Below the pieces are notes generated by a model, which was not told the origin of the DNA, did not search any database, and worked only from the letters and a program-made list of their open reading frames with translations. From Basidiobolus ranarum (Eukaryota; Basidiobolomycota; Basidiobolomycetes; Basidiobolales), in assembly GCA_040143965.1 (NCBI GenBank), contig JASJQH010006878.1, forward strand, positions 1-64,000: 64,000 nucleotides of DNA, given 5' to 3'. How positions within the stretch are numbered: the stretch's first letter is position 1; each line of letters starts with the position of its first letter. Shown piece after piece: positions 11,301-21,966 of this stretch. Position numbers and translations under genes: made by a program.

Positions 11301-12683
11301 CTTAAATGTTCACTGTACCTTGCACAGTCACCATATTGGCGATCTGAATAACCGGATCAACAGATGCTTCAGGAAAAATTCCTTTACGACCTGCACATTC
11401 GATATCGAAACTAAGAATGCGCAGAGGTGCAATGTGTGACCAGTCGCCAACTGGGTCGTGACTGATAAGTTTATCGTATCTAAAAGACGAATGTATATTA
11501 AGTTTGTATACGCTCCGATTACAGTTCACCGAGTTATCTTACCTGACCTCAAGCTCAAGTTGGCAATTAGATGAAGAGTCGGAGATTATTCTATACGACT
11601 TGGGTGGAAGCTCAATCCAGTTCATTCCGGAAATCTGTAGCATTACCAGGTCAATACTGAGGACTAACGAGACATAACAACCAATCACTTACGTGGCAAT
11701 CGATCATAAACCGCATTATGTACTCCAGGTTACTTTCGAAAGTTTGGCAAGCATAGGATGGAAATTGCCCAAAAGTTATTCCATGTTCTAGAACACGTGT
11801 GAGGAGTGAAGGACAAAAGTAGGTGAAAATTCCCATTACTATCTACAACACTAGTAAAAAAGGATATGTTTTGTAGGAGCCACGAGTTTCGGAAATGCCA
11901 GCTCAATTCGTAAAAATGGTGTTTTGCTATTTCCATGGAAGCCATATATACTTTCTTTCATTGTGATGTATACCTCTCGAACTAAAGTATTAACTTTGTC
12001 CTTTTGTTCGCTTTTAACTGCTTGCTATAAATCCGTATGTGTGAGTACTTATCTAAAGTCGGTAAGGAGAAATGAGTATAGTACCTCTAAAGCTAATTTA
12101 AATTCAGGTATATGTGACTCTTTAAAACCCTGAGGTGCTGGGATATAAAAGTATGGGAAGAAACCACGCACGTGGCATGTTATACTGTTCCCTTTCTATT
12201 AACAATAAAGAAATAAGCTCTATTAGAAAATCACCATTTTCAACAACAATAGTCTGCTTGAATACTGACATCAGTGATTCCGTATAGTCGAATGGCGGGT
12301 TCATTGTTTTGCGAATCAACATACTCATCCGCTTCAATCTGTTGAAATACTTGATAAGTGTAATAAACTCAGGTAAATAAGTTGCTTTGTGGATAATTTG
12401 AATCAAATTCACCCACTTATTTTGTCATTGGCGGGATTTATCTTTGGTAAAGCTGCTCGTCTCCACACATTCTCGTTGGGATCAGCTAGAAAATTTAACA
12501 AGCTTGAGTAAATCTGTACAAACATACATGTTTCTGCAACGAACCTATTGGGTTTTGTGATAGAAGTTCTAGATCTTCCTCAAAAGAAGAAGGCACTCGA
12601 GTACCAAAAGTAGGAACCTGTGGAGTATCTACTTTCCTTTTCTTTAAAGCTGGGGAAAATACTTTATCTGGTTTAGCGGACAT
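8368..12683 (-). CDS. POL3: DNA polymerase delta catalytic subunit
   Basis: Replicative B-family polymerase with 3'-5' proofreading, working in the nucleus on the lagging strand and in repair. The start at 12683 ([20 protein letters not shown]) carries a basic nuclear-import-like patch. In order, many exons encode the N-terminal fold ([20 protein letters not shown]), exonuclease motif Exo I ([15 protein letters not shown]), Pol motif A ([14 protein letters not shown]), Pol motif B ([20 protein letters not shown]) and motif C ([12 protein letters not shown]). The C-terminus carries CysA (CLGC...CVHC), which binds zinc, and CysB (CQRC...CTSKDC), the Fe-S site. All key acidic residues are present, so the enzyme should be active. 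One intron (11797-11867) is of the AT-AC U12 type. The gene is divergent from TBCC. Confidence 0.97.
11797..11867 (-). other. U12-type AT-AC intron in POL3
   Basis: On the minus strand the exon ends ...CCTACAAAAC and the intron begins ATATCCTTTTTT, matching the U12 5' splice consensus RTATCCTTT. Near its end is TGTCCTTCAC, close to the U12 branch consensus TTCCTTRAC, followed 10 nt later by the terminal AC. Removing these 71 nt joins PKLVAPTK to [10 protein letters not shown] in frame. That rebuilds the conserved polymerase delta segment (PRLVAPARRLLEQGI in human). Reading through meets a stop at once (FY*), and no GT-AG alternative gives the conserved sequence. Confidence 0.88.
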
Positions 12684-13087
12684 GTTCTCAAGCTAATAAA
12701 TTTCGTGGGTGTCAAAGCAAAATAGGCTTGAATGAGGTCTATGAAGTGGATTTCTACGGATTTGTTTATGGATTTGTTTATTACGATGAAAAAAGTAAAT
12801 ATAAATCTAAGATTGTTGACCTGTTGTTTTGATCAATAGTTGGGTCTCCATGTTTAAACTGGAATTCCAGGATGAACTCCCAAACTATAGGGAGATTACC
12901 ATTAGCCAGTTATACATCATTTACATGGTAGACTTCAACACTTACTGAATAAACTTGAAATTTAGAGCAAATATTTTTGACAAATTCGATGGATATAGTT
13001 CAAAAATCTGAGAGTATTGAATGGAATTATCTGCTTTACATTAGGAATATTGGAACTCTTTAAATATAACCGAAGAGGTACTTTACG
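12684..13087. promoter_or_regulatory. Bidirectional promoter region of POL3 and TBCC
   Basis: The 404 bp between the divergent start codons must carry both promoters. It contains a short direct repeat (GGATTTGTTTAT, near 12758-12780). No MluI-type (ACGCGT) cell-cycle box was seen. Confidence 0.5.
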
Positions 13088-14417
13088 ATGTCTTTGGAAA
13101 CTGATGTCAAAAACCAAGCTGCCCAATTCTGGTCTGAATTTAAAAATAGAAAGCAAGGTACAGTTTCTATATTGATTATCAATAAATATTTTACTAAGAC
13201 CCAAGGAATTACAAAGACATTGAACAGGATTTGAATGGACTTGATACTCTCTCGAAAACACAACTCCCCAAAGCATTTGATTCTATACTTCAAGCCATAT
13301 CAAATCTTGAGAAAGCAGTTAATGAAGCCTTAGTATATATTCCAGCTTATGACGAAAGACAATATAGTCAGGTATTTGTTCGCCATTACTTGTCAAAGTT
13401 CTTTATTATATTGGTAACGACTTGTATATATTGTTATTTCTAACTCATTTATTAAATTCTCAAGTCACTAAAAGAATTGAGTGCTACATACACGGTCAAA
13501 AAATCGCAGTTAACACCTAAAAGCAAATTTTCTTTTAAATCCAAACGAGGTAAAACAGCCGAAAAACCGGATACAAGTGCATTAAAGACTGATCCTTCGC
13601 TCCCTGGTTAGTGTTCACTCTCTATGTCCCAGCCTTTTCATCATACTGAATCAAATTTTTTTACCTAAATAACTGTCGTGGTCTTTATTAGTCACAACTC
13701 AAAGTACCACTCAAGCTAATTATACGTTTGCTGATCGAAGCAATGCTTATCTGAACTTCGACTCCTCAATTACAAACACCAATTCACAGTCGAAGGATTG
13801 TTTATTGCACAATCTTAGAAACTGTATAGTTAATTTAGTGTCGGAGACTCCCTTAACTGCTTTACTTGTTGATACATTAGAGAATTGTATTGTTTTGTGT
13901 GGCCCTCTTGCTGGTAGCTTGATTGCGCATCGTGTAAAAAATTGCGTCTTAGTACTAGCATGTCATCAGGTAAGATTTATATAGGATTATGCATAGCCTT
14001 AGCCCAGGCCTCATGCTAACCTCAGCACCTCAGTTTCGTTTGCATGAGTCAACAAATCTAGATATCTTCTTGCATGTAACTAGTCACCCAATCATCGAAG
14101 ACTCAACCCAGCTAAGATTTGGCCGGTACAATATTAATTATGAGCACATGGACTCCCTCTATCAGGTACCTCTTCCCGTGATGTAGAGTTGGATCTCCGT
14201 TACTAACAATAGCAACAATCTGTAGGCATCTGGTCTTAACCGAGAGGTGAATATGTTCTCTCAAGTAGAAGACTTCAATTGGTTAAAAAAAATAGAATCT
14301 CCTAATTGGACATTAATCCCCGATGAGCTCACACCCACATCAGAAGCTTTGCCACTTGAGCAGCCTGAGGACGTTAGATCAACCTTACTTCAACATTTAC
14401 CAACCAAGTTTAATTAA
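13088..14417 (+). CDS. TBCC: Tubulin-binding cofactor C
   Basis: Tubulin-folding cofactor that, with cofactors D and E, stimulates GTP hydrolysis on beta-tubulin and releases the native dimer in the cytosol. The start at 13088 gives MSLETDVKNQAAQFWSEFKN, the spectrin-like N-terminal helical domain (continuing DIEQDLNGLDTLSKTQLPKA). A Ser/Lys-rich linker follows, then the C-CAP/TBCC beta-helix with its stepped hydrophobic repeats (LHNLRNCIVNLVSETPLTAL, LENCIVLCGPLAGSLIAHRV, KNCVLVLACHQFRLHESTNL). The typical C-terminal motif QVEDFNWLKKIESPNWTLIP is present. The catalytic arginine expected in the strand Q-x-R-x-H is seen as QFRLHES. There are about six exons. The stop is directly followed by a telomere-like repeat. 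Confidence 0.92.
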
Positions 14418-14421
14418 TTGG

Positions 14422-14436
14422 TAACCCTAACCCTAA
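14422..14436. repeat. Interstitial telomere-like motif
   Basis: TAACCCTAACCCTAA, two and a half units of the (TTAGGG)n-type telomere repeat, five bases after the TBCC stop. It is flanked by direct copies of AAGTTTAATTAAT (14407-14419 and 14455-14467), as if the 48 bp between had been inserted or duplicated. Similar motifs lie at 25824, 31531 and 36802. Confidence 0.8.
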
Positions 14437-14838
14437 GTGTTCTCTAGATCAACAAAGTTTAATTAATGAGTTACGCCGTCATGGTACAATAATAAATACA
14501 TTTGAACTTGGTCCAATTTCGTTTTTGGTAGGTGCTGTGCTTAAAGCTAATATGAACTTGGGTGGTACAGAATCAGGCTCGGTGGATTGTTCAGGAAACA
14601 GTTGTTCAGCTTCCAAAGATGAACAAATCAGAGTAATAGCGGTAACTAAGTCATATGGAACTTGTCCATGATTTGCGAGACTAATGGCCGAAAACCGATG
14701 GGCTTCCGAGCATGTTTATCAATCAGGTTAGAAACGAAATAGATTCCTCGTACAAGTTGCGTATAAATAATTTGTTTTCCCATTCCAGACGAATGGCCTT
14801 ATCGGGAGCCAATACCCAGGTACGTGGGTAGTACTTGA
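14437..14838 (+). pseudogene. ORF with internal TGA, probable gene remnant
   Basis: After the telomere-like motif a frame reads CSLDQQSLINELRRHGTIIN, TFELGPISFLVGAVLKANMN and so on to SYGTCP, then TGA (14669-14671). The same frame continues as FARLMAENRWASEHVYQS, then a GT-AG intron with good signals leads to DEWPYREPIPRYVGST and a stop. No start codon is found upstream, where the frame runs back into the telomeric motif. The composition looks like real protein, so this may be the 3' part of a gene broken by a nonsense change and by loss of its 5' end. Family not recognised. Confidence 0.4.
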
Positions 14839-15285
14839 GGCACTAGAGATACATTAACTTGTTCTATTCTCGAATGAACAGGCTCTAGAAACCATCGAAT
14901 TTAACTTCAAATATTCCAACTCTTGATTGAGATAATGGGGAGCCATTCATGCAAAATAGTCCTCCCCCGCTTTCAGCACCCTTCAACTCTAATTCGGGAA
15001 TTCCCGTGTTTATTTAGGTTCTTTTCCATTCCATTCTCTTTTATTGTCTAGAGTTCCTGCTAGTTTTTTTTATTACTCTAAGTTACGAAAGTGTTCGAGT
15101 AGCCGTTCCCTTCCCTATAAGCTAGACAGTTTTGCCTCTTGCAATATACTATCAACATCGATAAAGATTATCTTACGTGTGTATAGTACACTTTCGCTGT
15201 ACTCTAGCTTATAAGAGCTAACTTCTTTAGTTTGTAAGAATCTCATTGACTTTCCTGAGCATTCAGTGAATTTTCAAACCAAAGA

Positions 15286-16676
15286 ATGCAACCTTGGTAC
15301 CTTCTTGTCGGAATCCTTTCTTTGTATAAGATCCAGGTCTTGGCTATCGATGTTTCCACTCGACACAGGTGCTGGAATAAAGATCCTGCCAATCTGAATA
15401 AGTGTCTGGATACACCACAATATTCGTAAGTATAAACCAAGTCTTATGATATTCCCTTATAATCCGTTTCCGGTTTAGAGGTTCACGTTATTTACACGTA
15501 TATTTTGTATTCTTGGCAATTCTATAGCCCTACACCTGTCATTTACAAATTTAAGCGAAGAGATGAGGAAGGTAAACCTTCGGTTGGTGAGTCATATGAG
15601 CCAGAGGTAATTACTTCAACATCAACTCCAGTCTTGACCGAAGTTACACCCACATCTGATGTTAGCTCAACACACACAGCTCAACCAAGTATGCCATATC
15701 AATGTTACTTTTCATGTATATTACTCTACGAATGTCCTTATTTAACGCTTGATAAATGTTTTAGCACATTCCGTGAATTCTGATAGAGCACTTTTCACAC
15801 CCACTTTCCCTAACCAAGTGGAGAACACCACTCCTACAGAAAATAACAAGAATCAACACTCCGCAGACGAATCAAAAAAACTTATGGGACTGCCACTTGC
15901 CGCTGGAATCGGTATCATTGTTGGAATAGTGTTATTAGCCTGTATCATTGGTGGATTTTTCACCTACCTCCATATTAAACGTCGTAGAGCTAGACGTTGG
16001 CCAAAGTCGACTGGTAATATTGAATAATGCAATCCTCACTATCAGATTTTCTAAACTAGTTCATGGTGTTAAGGTTATATTGATCTGCATGATGTTCCGA
16101 CTACATCTCGAAGAGCACATCCACCTCCACTTTTATCTTCAGGCGACGAAGCACATGCTAATTTATTACATCCCAGTATGCACCCTGCAGTTATATCTGC
16201 ACGTGCAAGGGATAATAGTCCACCATCTCCTGGTATATCCAGAGATCATACACAGCCAGAGATGTCCGAAGGTAAAACCGAGTAGACATTACCAATAGTC
16301 ACCAACCTTTCAGTGTTAACTAATACAACATTCAGGTATCATCGCCACTACTCAGACTCCTCGCTCAGACTACCCCAAGCCTACAATATACCGATTGTCT
16401 GTGGCACCTATGTTAGCTAGCCAGCAAGACCTCGACTTTGCTTCTGGATCGAATTCATCTAATGAGCCAGAGTCATCACCAGATTATTCTTTCGTGATGT
16501 CGGCTATTTTATCATACAAACCTCGACAGGAGGGTGAGATAGAAGTCAACGTTGGAGATGAACTGGCGATCACTGATGAAATGGGCCCAGATTGGCTAAT
16601 TGGGTTTAATTTGACCACTAACTCGGTCACTGGCGGGTTCCCTAGAACATGTGTGACTGGTACTTCTTATCAATGA
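15286..16676 (+). CDS. Single-pass membrane protein with cytoplasmic SH3 domain
   Basis: Type I membrane protein, probably a surface signalling or cell-fusion scaffold like yeast Fus1 or Sho1. The start at 15286 gives a signal peptide (MQPWYLLVGILSLYKIQVLA). A short ectodomain with Cys (CWNKDPANLNKCLD) is followed by a basic KFKRR site and a Ser/Thr/Pro-rich stalk. One transmembrane helix (PLAAGIGIIVGIVLLACIIG) is followed by the basic stop-transfer KRRRARR. The long Ser/Pro-rich tail ends in an SH3 domain: SAILSYKPRQEGEIEVNVGD for ALYDY and the RT loop, then the DW residues and GGFPRTCV for the last strand. There are five or six exons. The partner would be a proline-rich peptide; the ligand and pathway are inferred only. 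Confidence 0.82.
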
Positions 16677-17281
16677 TCATTGACACGAAAGCCCGCTTTA
16701 TTTATTCAACATCTCCATTGTTGCCAAGGTTTTGCTAGAAATATGACAATTCAATTCAATTTTCCACTTTTGCTATATAATATTTGTTCACCTTATAGTG
16801 AAGAGTCTGTTTACCATTGTTACTTTTTGCCTTCTGTATACAATCAGAGAATCGTTTAAGAATAACCCACTCCACCCCCTCCCCTTTCAATTATCCTTAT
16901 CTCACTATTTCCAAGTTCGATATACACCTGTGGTTAATATGTTATTTTGGAGATGTTTCGTACTATTTTGCTCTTCGGCTTTTTGTACAGATCTGTAGTA
17001 AACACACTTTCTTTTACCGATCCACAGATTGTTTACCCATCGATATGTTCCATGGATGTGACTAATCTAATGTGAAGCCAAATAGGCGTTTGTATGTACG
17101 TCATCCACGATGATTCTGTCCATCTACTCTGGTGGCAATTAGAGAGGGTGATGTGAGGTAAGCCTTGCTGGATGGTTGAATCATCCACCTTGACGTAACT
17201 GATGGAAAATTCTTTAGTATAAATTACAGTTGTTTCCCGCCAGGATTTTGCATTCATCATATTTATATTCCCCTATTCAGC
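16677..17281. other. Intergenic, no gene seen
   Basis: Spacer of about 600 bp with pyrimidine-rich stretches. A TATAAAT element at about 17217 could serve the small gene at 17282. Short frames on both strands overlap each other and look non-coding. Confidence 0.4.
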
Positions 17282-17482
17282 ATGCCCAACAAACAACCAC
17301 CCTCCTCTGACGGTCGTGACGAAGGTACCACCACAGCTCCAGGAGGTAAGCATCCTAGTGCGAGTGCATCCAAAAGCACCAGTAGACCTGCTCACACCAA
17401 CGACAAGCCCCCCAATGCTAATCAAGTTGGATCAAGTGGGAGAAGTAATGTCCAAAAAGGAGAGAAGGAGCAAAGTAATTAA
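17282..17482 (+). CDS. Small disordered protein, unknown
   Basis: A 66-codon single-exon frame, MPNKQPPSSDGRDEGTTTAP and onward, made almost wholly of Ser, Gly, Pro, Asn, Lys and Thr, without hydrophobic or aromatic residues. A TATAAAT box lies about 65 bp upstream and AATAAA-like signals follow near 17596. Its composition resembles the Ser/Gly-rich part of the protein at the left end of the window. It may be a genuine small disordered (hydrophilin-like) protein or a chance frame. Confidence 0.4.
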   Translation: MPNKQPPSSDGRDEGTTTAPGGKHPSASASKSTSRPAHTNDKPPNANQVGSSGRSNVQKGEKEQSN

Positions 17483-18156
17483 ACCATGACTTGGTTGATG
17501 AGTGATCGCGAACGCACCATCATTTCCAATAACAAATAGTCAAATGCAAACCAATTTAGGCAATACTACGACTTCCGATATTACCTATTGTACAATAAAA
17601 TATTCGCATTTGAACAAAACAAAATGCCGGTTTCACCATGGCAACTCAATTCTATCACAGATCATTCGCTCAGTTTATTAGTGCACGATAATACCAGCTA
17701 CTCAGCCAGTCACGAGGCATGTGCTTACCAAAACTTGGAGATAAACACAAGTAATGGGCAGTGATAGTGCTATCGTAGTTGGCTGTATTCGTCTTGTAGT
17801 AGACTGTATACAAACATGCTGATGATAACAGTAATTCAAACATTGTGTTTCTTGTTTGAAAAGGAGTGTGACTGTACTGATTTGAAGACTTCTGAAGAGG
17901 CGCCGTAGCCAATGAATCCATTTGTACATATATATCATTGGTTGCGTGATCCATCTTAAAATCCCAACTTTGTATACATTAAGCATTTAATATAACTCTT
18001 TATTAGTCAGTTTTTTTACTTTTATCACCCTAGATAGTCTCAATATAGAGTATACTTGGCTGCATTCTCGCTTTACCTTTTTGATATCTCTTCTCTCCCT
18101 TTAGAAACCTCAGTTGTTTGTTCTCTTTGTAAGCTCCTCTATAGAAAGCGTCAAAC
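17483..18156. other. Intergenic, one doubtful frame
   Basis: Spacer that holds the promoter of the RING gene; the 100 bp before its start codon are pyrimidine-rich. On the minus strand a 94-codon frame (17670-17954, MDHATNDIYVQMDSLATAPL...) is open, but I see no domain, signal or promoter to support it. Confidence 0.35.
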
Positions 18157-19432
18157 ATGGGGACTTCAAATAGTGATCTTACTACCAATGTGCCTTTGGC
18201 TGTTATAACTACTCCCAGCACTACGGGGACAACAAGCGCACTCACTACTTTAAATTCTCAGACAAATACCACTTCCACACAGGAAGTTAGACCAAATATT
18301 CAAGCACGCTTTTCAGTTGCAAGCGCTGGCCGTTCTCAAACAAATGCTTCTATTGCCCCAAGCGAGCACAACTGGTTTACTTATGCTCTTCATCGGTATC
18401 GAAACCTCCCACGTTATCACAAGATTATGTTAACGCTATCTTTAATTATAAGCACGTCTCAGGTATTCAACAATAGAGAAGTTACCTTCTGAAGCAATAC
18501 TAATATTAAAATCTTTATATTATCTACAGATAGTCTCCATCACTAGTGTTGTAGGTATTACAGCATATCAGAGTTGCGAGTCTTTATTTCGTTTCTACCT
18601 TATAGCTACCGCTGTCAGACTACTCTTGTATACCCCGTTGATAGGAATATATTACTTGCATCCAGAGGGACGTAACACTCATTACTCTACCTCTATATTT
18701 TTGAGCTGGGTAAATCGTAGTAGAAGTGTATTGGATTTTTTTGGAACCATGTTATTTTTAGTGGGAAATTATCTCATATTTACCACCGAAATATGTTCCT
18801 CCGGCTCTCCAGGCCTATATGGTTTGACAATAGCATTAGTAGTACTTGGCTACCTGAAGATCATAGTTCCGATCATGTTGTGTGCAGCGATCTTGTGTTT
18901 ACCATGTATTCTTATCGTTTTAAGAGCTTTAAGAATTGGAGAGGTATTGCAAACTGGAGCCAATGAAGAAAGTATTGATAAATTGAGGATAGTAAGATAC
19001 CATAAAAATAGAGAGGAATCAGAGGATCAAGAAAATTCATCTGGAAAGAAATCTACCGAAATCTCCCATGTTACGAACGCATCTAATAAGAATACTCGGC
19101 CTAATTTATTCACTCGCATATTACTTAAAATCTTTCGAAGAAACAAATCTAAAGAAATCCCTGTCAATGATAATGTTGAAGAAGGAAAGCCTGAAGGAGG
19201 GAGTCAGCAAGTAGTCTACTTATCAGATGAAGATGCTGTATGTTGTATCTGCTTGGAAGAGTATTCGGATGGAGAGAAGTTGCGTGAAATGAAATGCATA
19301 CATTACTTCCATGTACATTGTATCGATGAATGGTTGAAGCTGAATAGAACTTGTCCATTATGTAAACGAGATATTGAATTCGACAAATCCACTGAAGAGA
19401 CAGAAACCACCGAGTCGAATGTCAACTCTTGA
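18157..19432 (+). CDS. Multi-pass membrane RING-H2 E3 ubiquitin ligase
   Basis: Two exons (18157-18462 and 18530-19432) give about 402 residues. The Ser/Thr-rich N-terminus ([20 protein letters not shown]) is followed by hydrophobic segments: [61 protein letters not shown] and [21 protein letters not shown] charged linker leads to a RING-H2 finger, [19 protein letters not shown] then HYFHVHC and CPLCK, with all eight zinc ligands (C3H2C3). Such proteins ubiquitinate membrane or secretory-pathway substrates with an E2; the substrate is unknown. The four-helix plus RING layout resembles fungal and plant RHF/RNF-type ligases. An acidic Glu/Thr tail follows the finger. Confidence 0.9.
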
Positions 19433-19921
19433 TCTATTTCAACCTCTTGTCGGTTGGCTATATGGTCATTGTAAATACTTTTACATTTATGCACATTTCT
19501 TTTATTTATCTCACATTTTGAAGTATATCAGTTCTTTGGTAAATATACCTGATTGCCTTGCTTTGTCTCTCCTTTCCCTCCCTTCTCTCCTCACCTCTTT
19601 GTTCGATTCATCCTGATTAACATGCTTTTATAAATATATTCGGATTTGTGAATAAGATGATATATACACCACCCATGTCCCTCTAATAGCGATGGATTCA
19701 CAGTCGATAATAATTAATGGCAAGTAATTTCAAAATCATACTGAAATGGATTTATCTGCGGACTAGGTATGTACATCTGTATAGTGGGGGGGGGGGTTCG
19801 GAGTGTTCATAGGTCTAAATGATCTTACATGAAAATTATAGGTGTATAAAGATTCTGAGTTGATTCTAGAGCAACAATCCTACAATATGGCAATTCCAAT
19901 AAGGGGTGCGAAGGGGACTTG
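19433..19921. other. Convergent 3' region with 11-G run
   Basis: Spacer between the converging RING and dysferlin-domain genes. It carries a run of eleven G at 19786-19796, rare in this AT-rich genome, and pyrimidine-rich CTCTCCTTTCCCTCCC around 19567-19582. No gene seen. Confidence 0.4.
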
Positions 19922-21187
19922 CTAGGATGATTTTCCAGATGTTATTGCTGTGACAGTTTTGTAATCTGAATAGAAATCGAGGTCATCCAGATACTGGGAT
20001 GTATCAATATCAGGGTATTGTTTGTTTACCATCTAGTCAAATATAAAGAATAAGTATATATGAGAATCAAGCATCAATCGTTATTTCCACTTACCGCGAG
20101 AAACCGCGTTCTACTTGAAGAGTAGCTCAAAGTGCACAGAATATCATGAATCTATTAAGTGGCAAATTAATTTAGAACTCCCTTGAACTTTCAATCCAAA
20201 GACATACCTTGGTTTGTAGTACTGATGGTTCACATGTTTCGAGATACTTTTTGATGAGGGTGAATCTTTCACGATCTATTCGACATTCTCGAAGCTTAGT
20301 TACAATGTCGTCAGTTTTAGGTGGATTCAGTTCTTCAGTACTCTTAGGACTATCGGGAAACGGGTATCTCATTTGTCGATCAGCAAATGTGGGTTTACAA
20401 TCCTATGATTATATTCCAAAGGATTTGTTAGTAAACATTCCAAAACATTCGATATCCATCACTACCTTGAGTTGACGATGACGAATCCATTTTCTCCGTC
20501 TTACGAACGACCTAAAGAATCGGTATTCCCCTTCAATAAAGAAACGACTAGTTTAGAAATTGACAGGTAAATTAATTCCACCGAAACCATAACCTACCAT
20601 GCCACGAATTCGATTGAAATATTATAGAATATTCCCAGCCGTCCTCATCCACATCTTCTGACTTGTCGATGTACCAATATGGATCAGCCTGTAGAGTATT
20701 GGATGAATATCATATGAAAATTAATATGCATTAGGTACAAAATTAATCACTCACCCAGACCCAGTTTGGGTCCGGAAGCTGGGCAGAATGAATATCTACT
20801 GGTGAAAACCTAGGTTGATTTTGGTTGAACTCGAGTTAGGGTATTGAGTACAATAGTATGTGATATGTGTAAGTACCGTTGATATTTGTCGGTCCAAGGT
20901 GGACTATCAAAGGGATTCAACCTAACTCGGGAAGCTTGTTAGTGTCGATTATCTTCAGAGGGTTAAGTATATGAAAGAGAGATTCACATTTTAAAACTGA
21001 AATAGGGTGTACCGCAAGCCCATATTCTAAATTAGATGGACAAAAGTTTAGCCAAAAGAACCTCCACTTTTTCGTTGTTTACTTTGTGCATTCAAGGAAA
21101 TACAAACCCTCGCTGGTTTTCGTAAAGTATTTCTACTTTGATTCTTTGCTCTTCTTCTTCGGAAAGAGACGTAACAGTTGTATTCAT
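19922..21187 (-). CDS. Dysferlin-domain (DysF) protein, Spo73/Mug65-like
   Basis: About nine short exons; start at 21187 (MNTTVTSLSEEEEQRIKVEI). The first exons encode the DysF-N pattern LYENQRG, then GTPYFSFK and LNPFDSPPWTDKYQR. The DysF-C pattern follows: DPYWYIDKSEDVDEDGWEYS, SWHG and FVRRRKWIRHR. The C-terminal half is helical and uncharacterised, ending DYKTVTAITSGKSS. In fungi stand-alone DysF proteins of this size include budding yeast Spo73 and fission yeast Mug65, which act in prospore-membrane or meiotic membrane growth. Peroxisomal Pex23-30 proteins share the domain but have transmembrane segments, which are absent here. A membrane-contact or spore-membrane role is inferred by family only. 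Confidence 0.85.
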
Positions 21188-21966
21188 TTAAGACTCAGAC
21201 AGTCTTTCTATGCTTTCAATTAATGTTAATCAGAGGGAGGTTATCACTAGAAAGAGGAAAGAAGTGATGGTAAAGAAAGAGGGAAGAGGATGAAGAACGA
21301 GAAATAATAAGCGTCCAGTCAATCCAACAGTATAATAAATATAGAAAGTGATGCATGTAGATGCAACCTCATTCCATTCTATCGAGATAGTAACCATTAT
21401 CCGATCAGTTCAACAAGTACCTAATCAACAAAATGATGATCTAACTATATGAATGGCTATATGAATGGAATGTATTTCAAATGATACCTCACAAATAACC
21501 CCCTTTCAACCTTTTGTTTTAGTTTCTTCGAATGTGTAACAGAGGATCACGCGCTGTACTCTCAATGGCTCGGCGCTCGTCAGCGATCAATCAACACGCC
21601 AATGATGTAGTAATAATATGGGTAATGGTAATTTTAAGGTGGCTAAAAAGATTATTAGGCGGATGGGTATTAAACTGTATGTAGAATCAACATTACGCCA
21701 GGTAGGAGCACATAAACAACTTGAATCATCTTAAGCCATTAAATCGATTCAATAATCTGGATTTCTCCAACTACTTATAACTGCCAAAGAAAATTTCCAC
21801 AGGGTCAACACAATCAGAAATGATGGAAAATTTAACCGAGATCACGAGCTATGGACGTACAATCTTAGTCCAAATATTTATTGACAGATTCAAAGTTCAT
21901 AAGATATCATTTTTTTCAAGCATACTTTCCCAGTCTAGTTTACCTCTCTTTCATTCATACGGAGTC
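21188..21966. promoter_or_regulatory. Divergent promoter region of DysF gene and RPD3
   Basis: About 780 bp between divergent start codons. It contains a purine-rich stretch (GGAGGTTATCACTAGAAAGA and after, 21236-21305) and a GC-richer patch (GGCTCGGCGCTCGTCAGCG near 21569). No gene seen. Confidence 0.4.
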
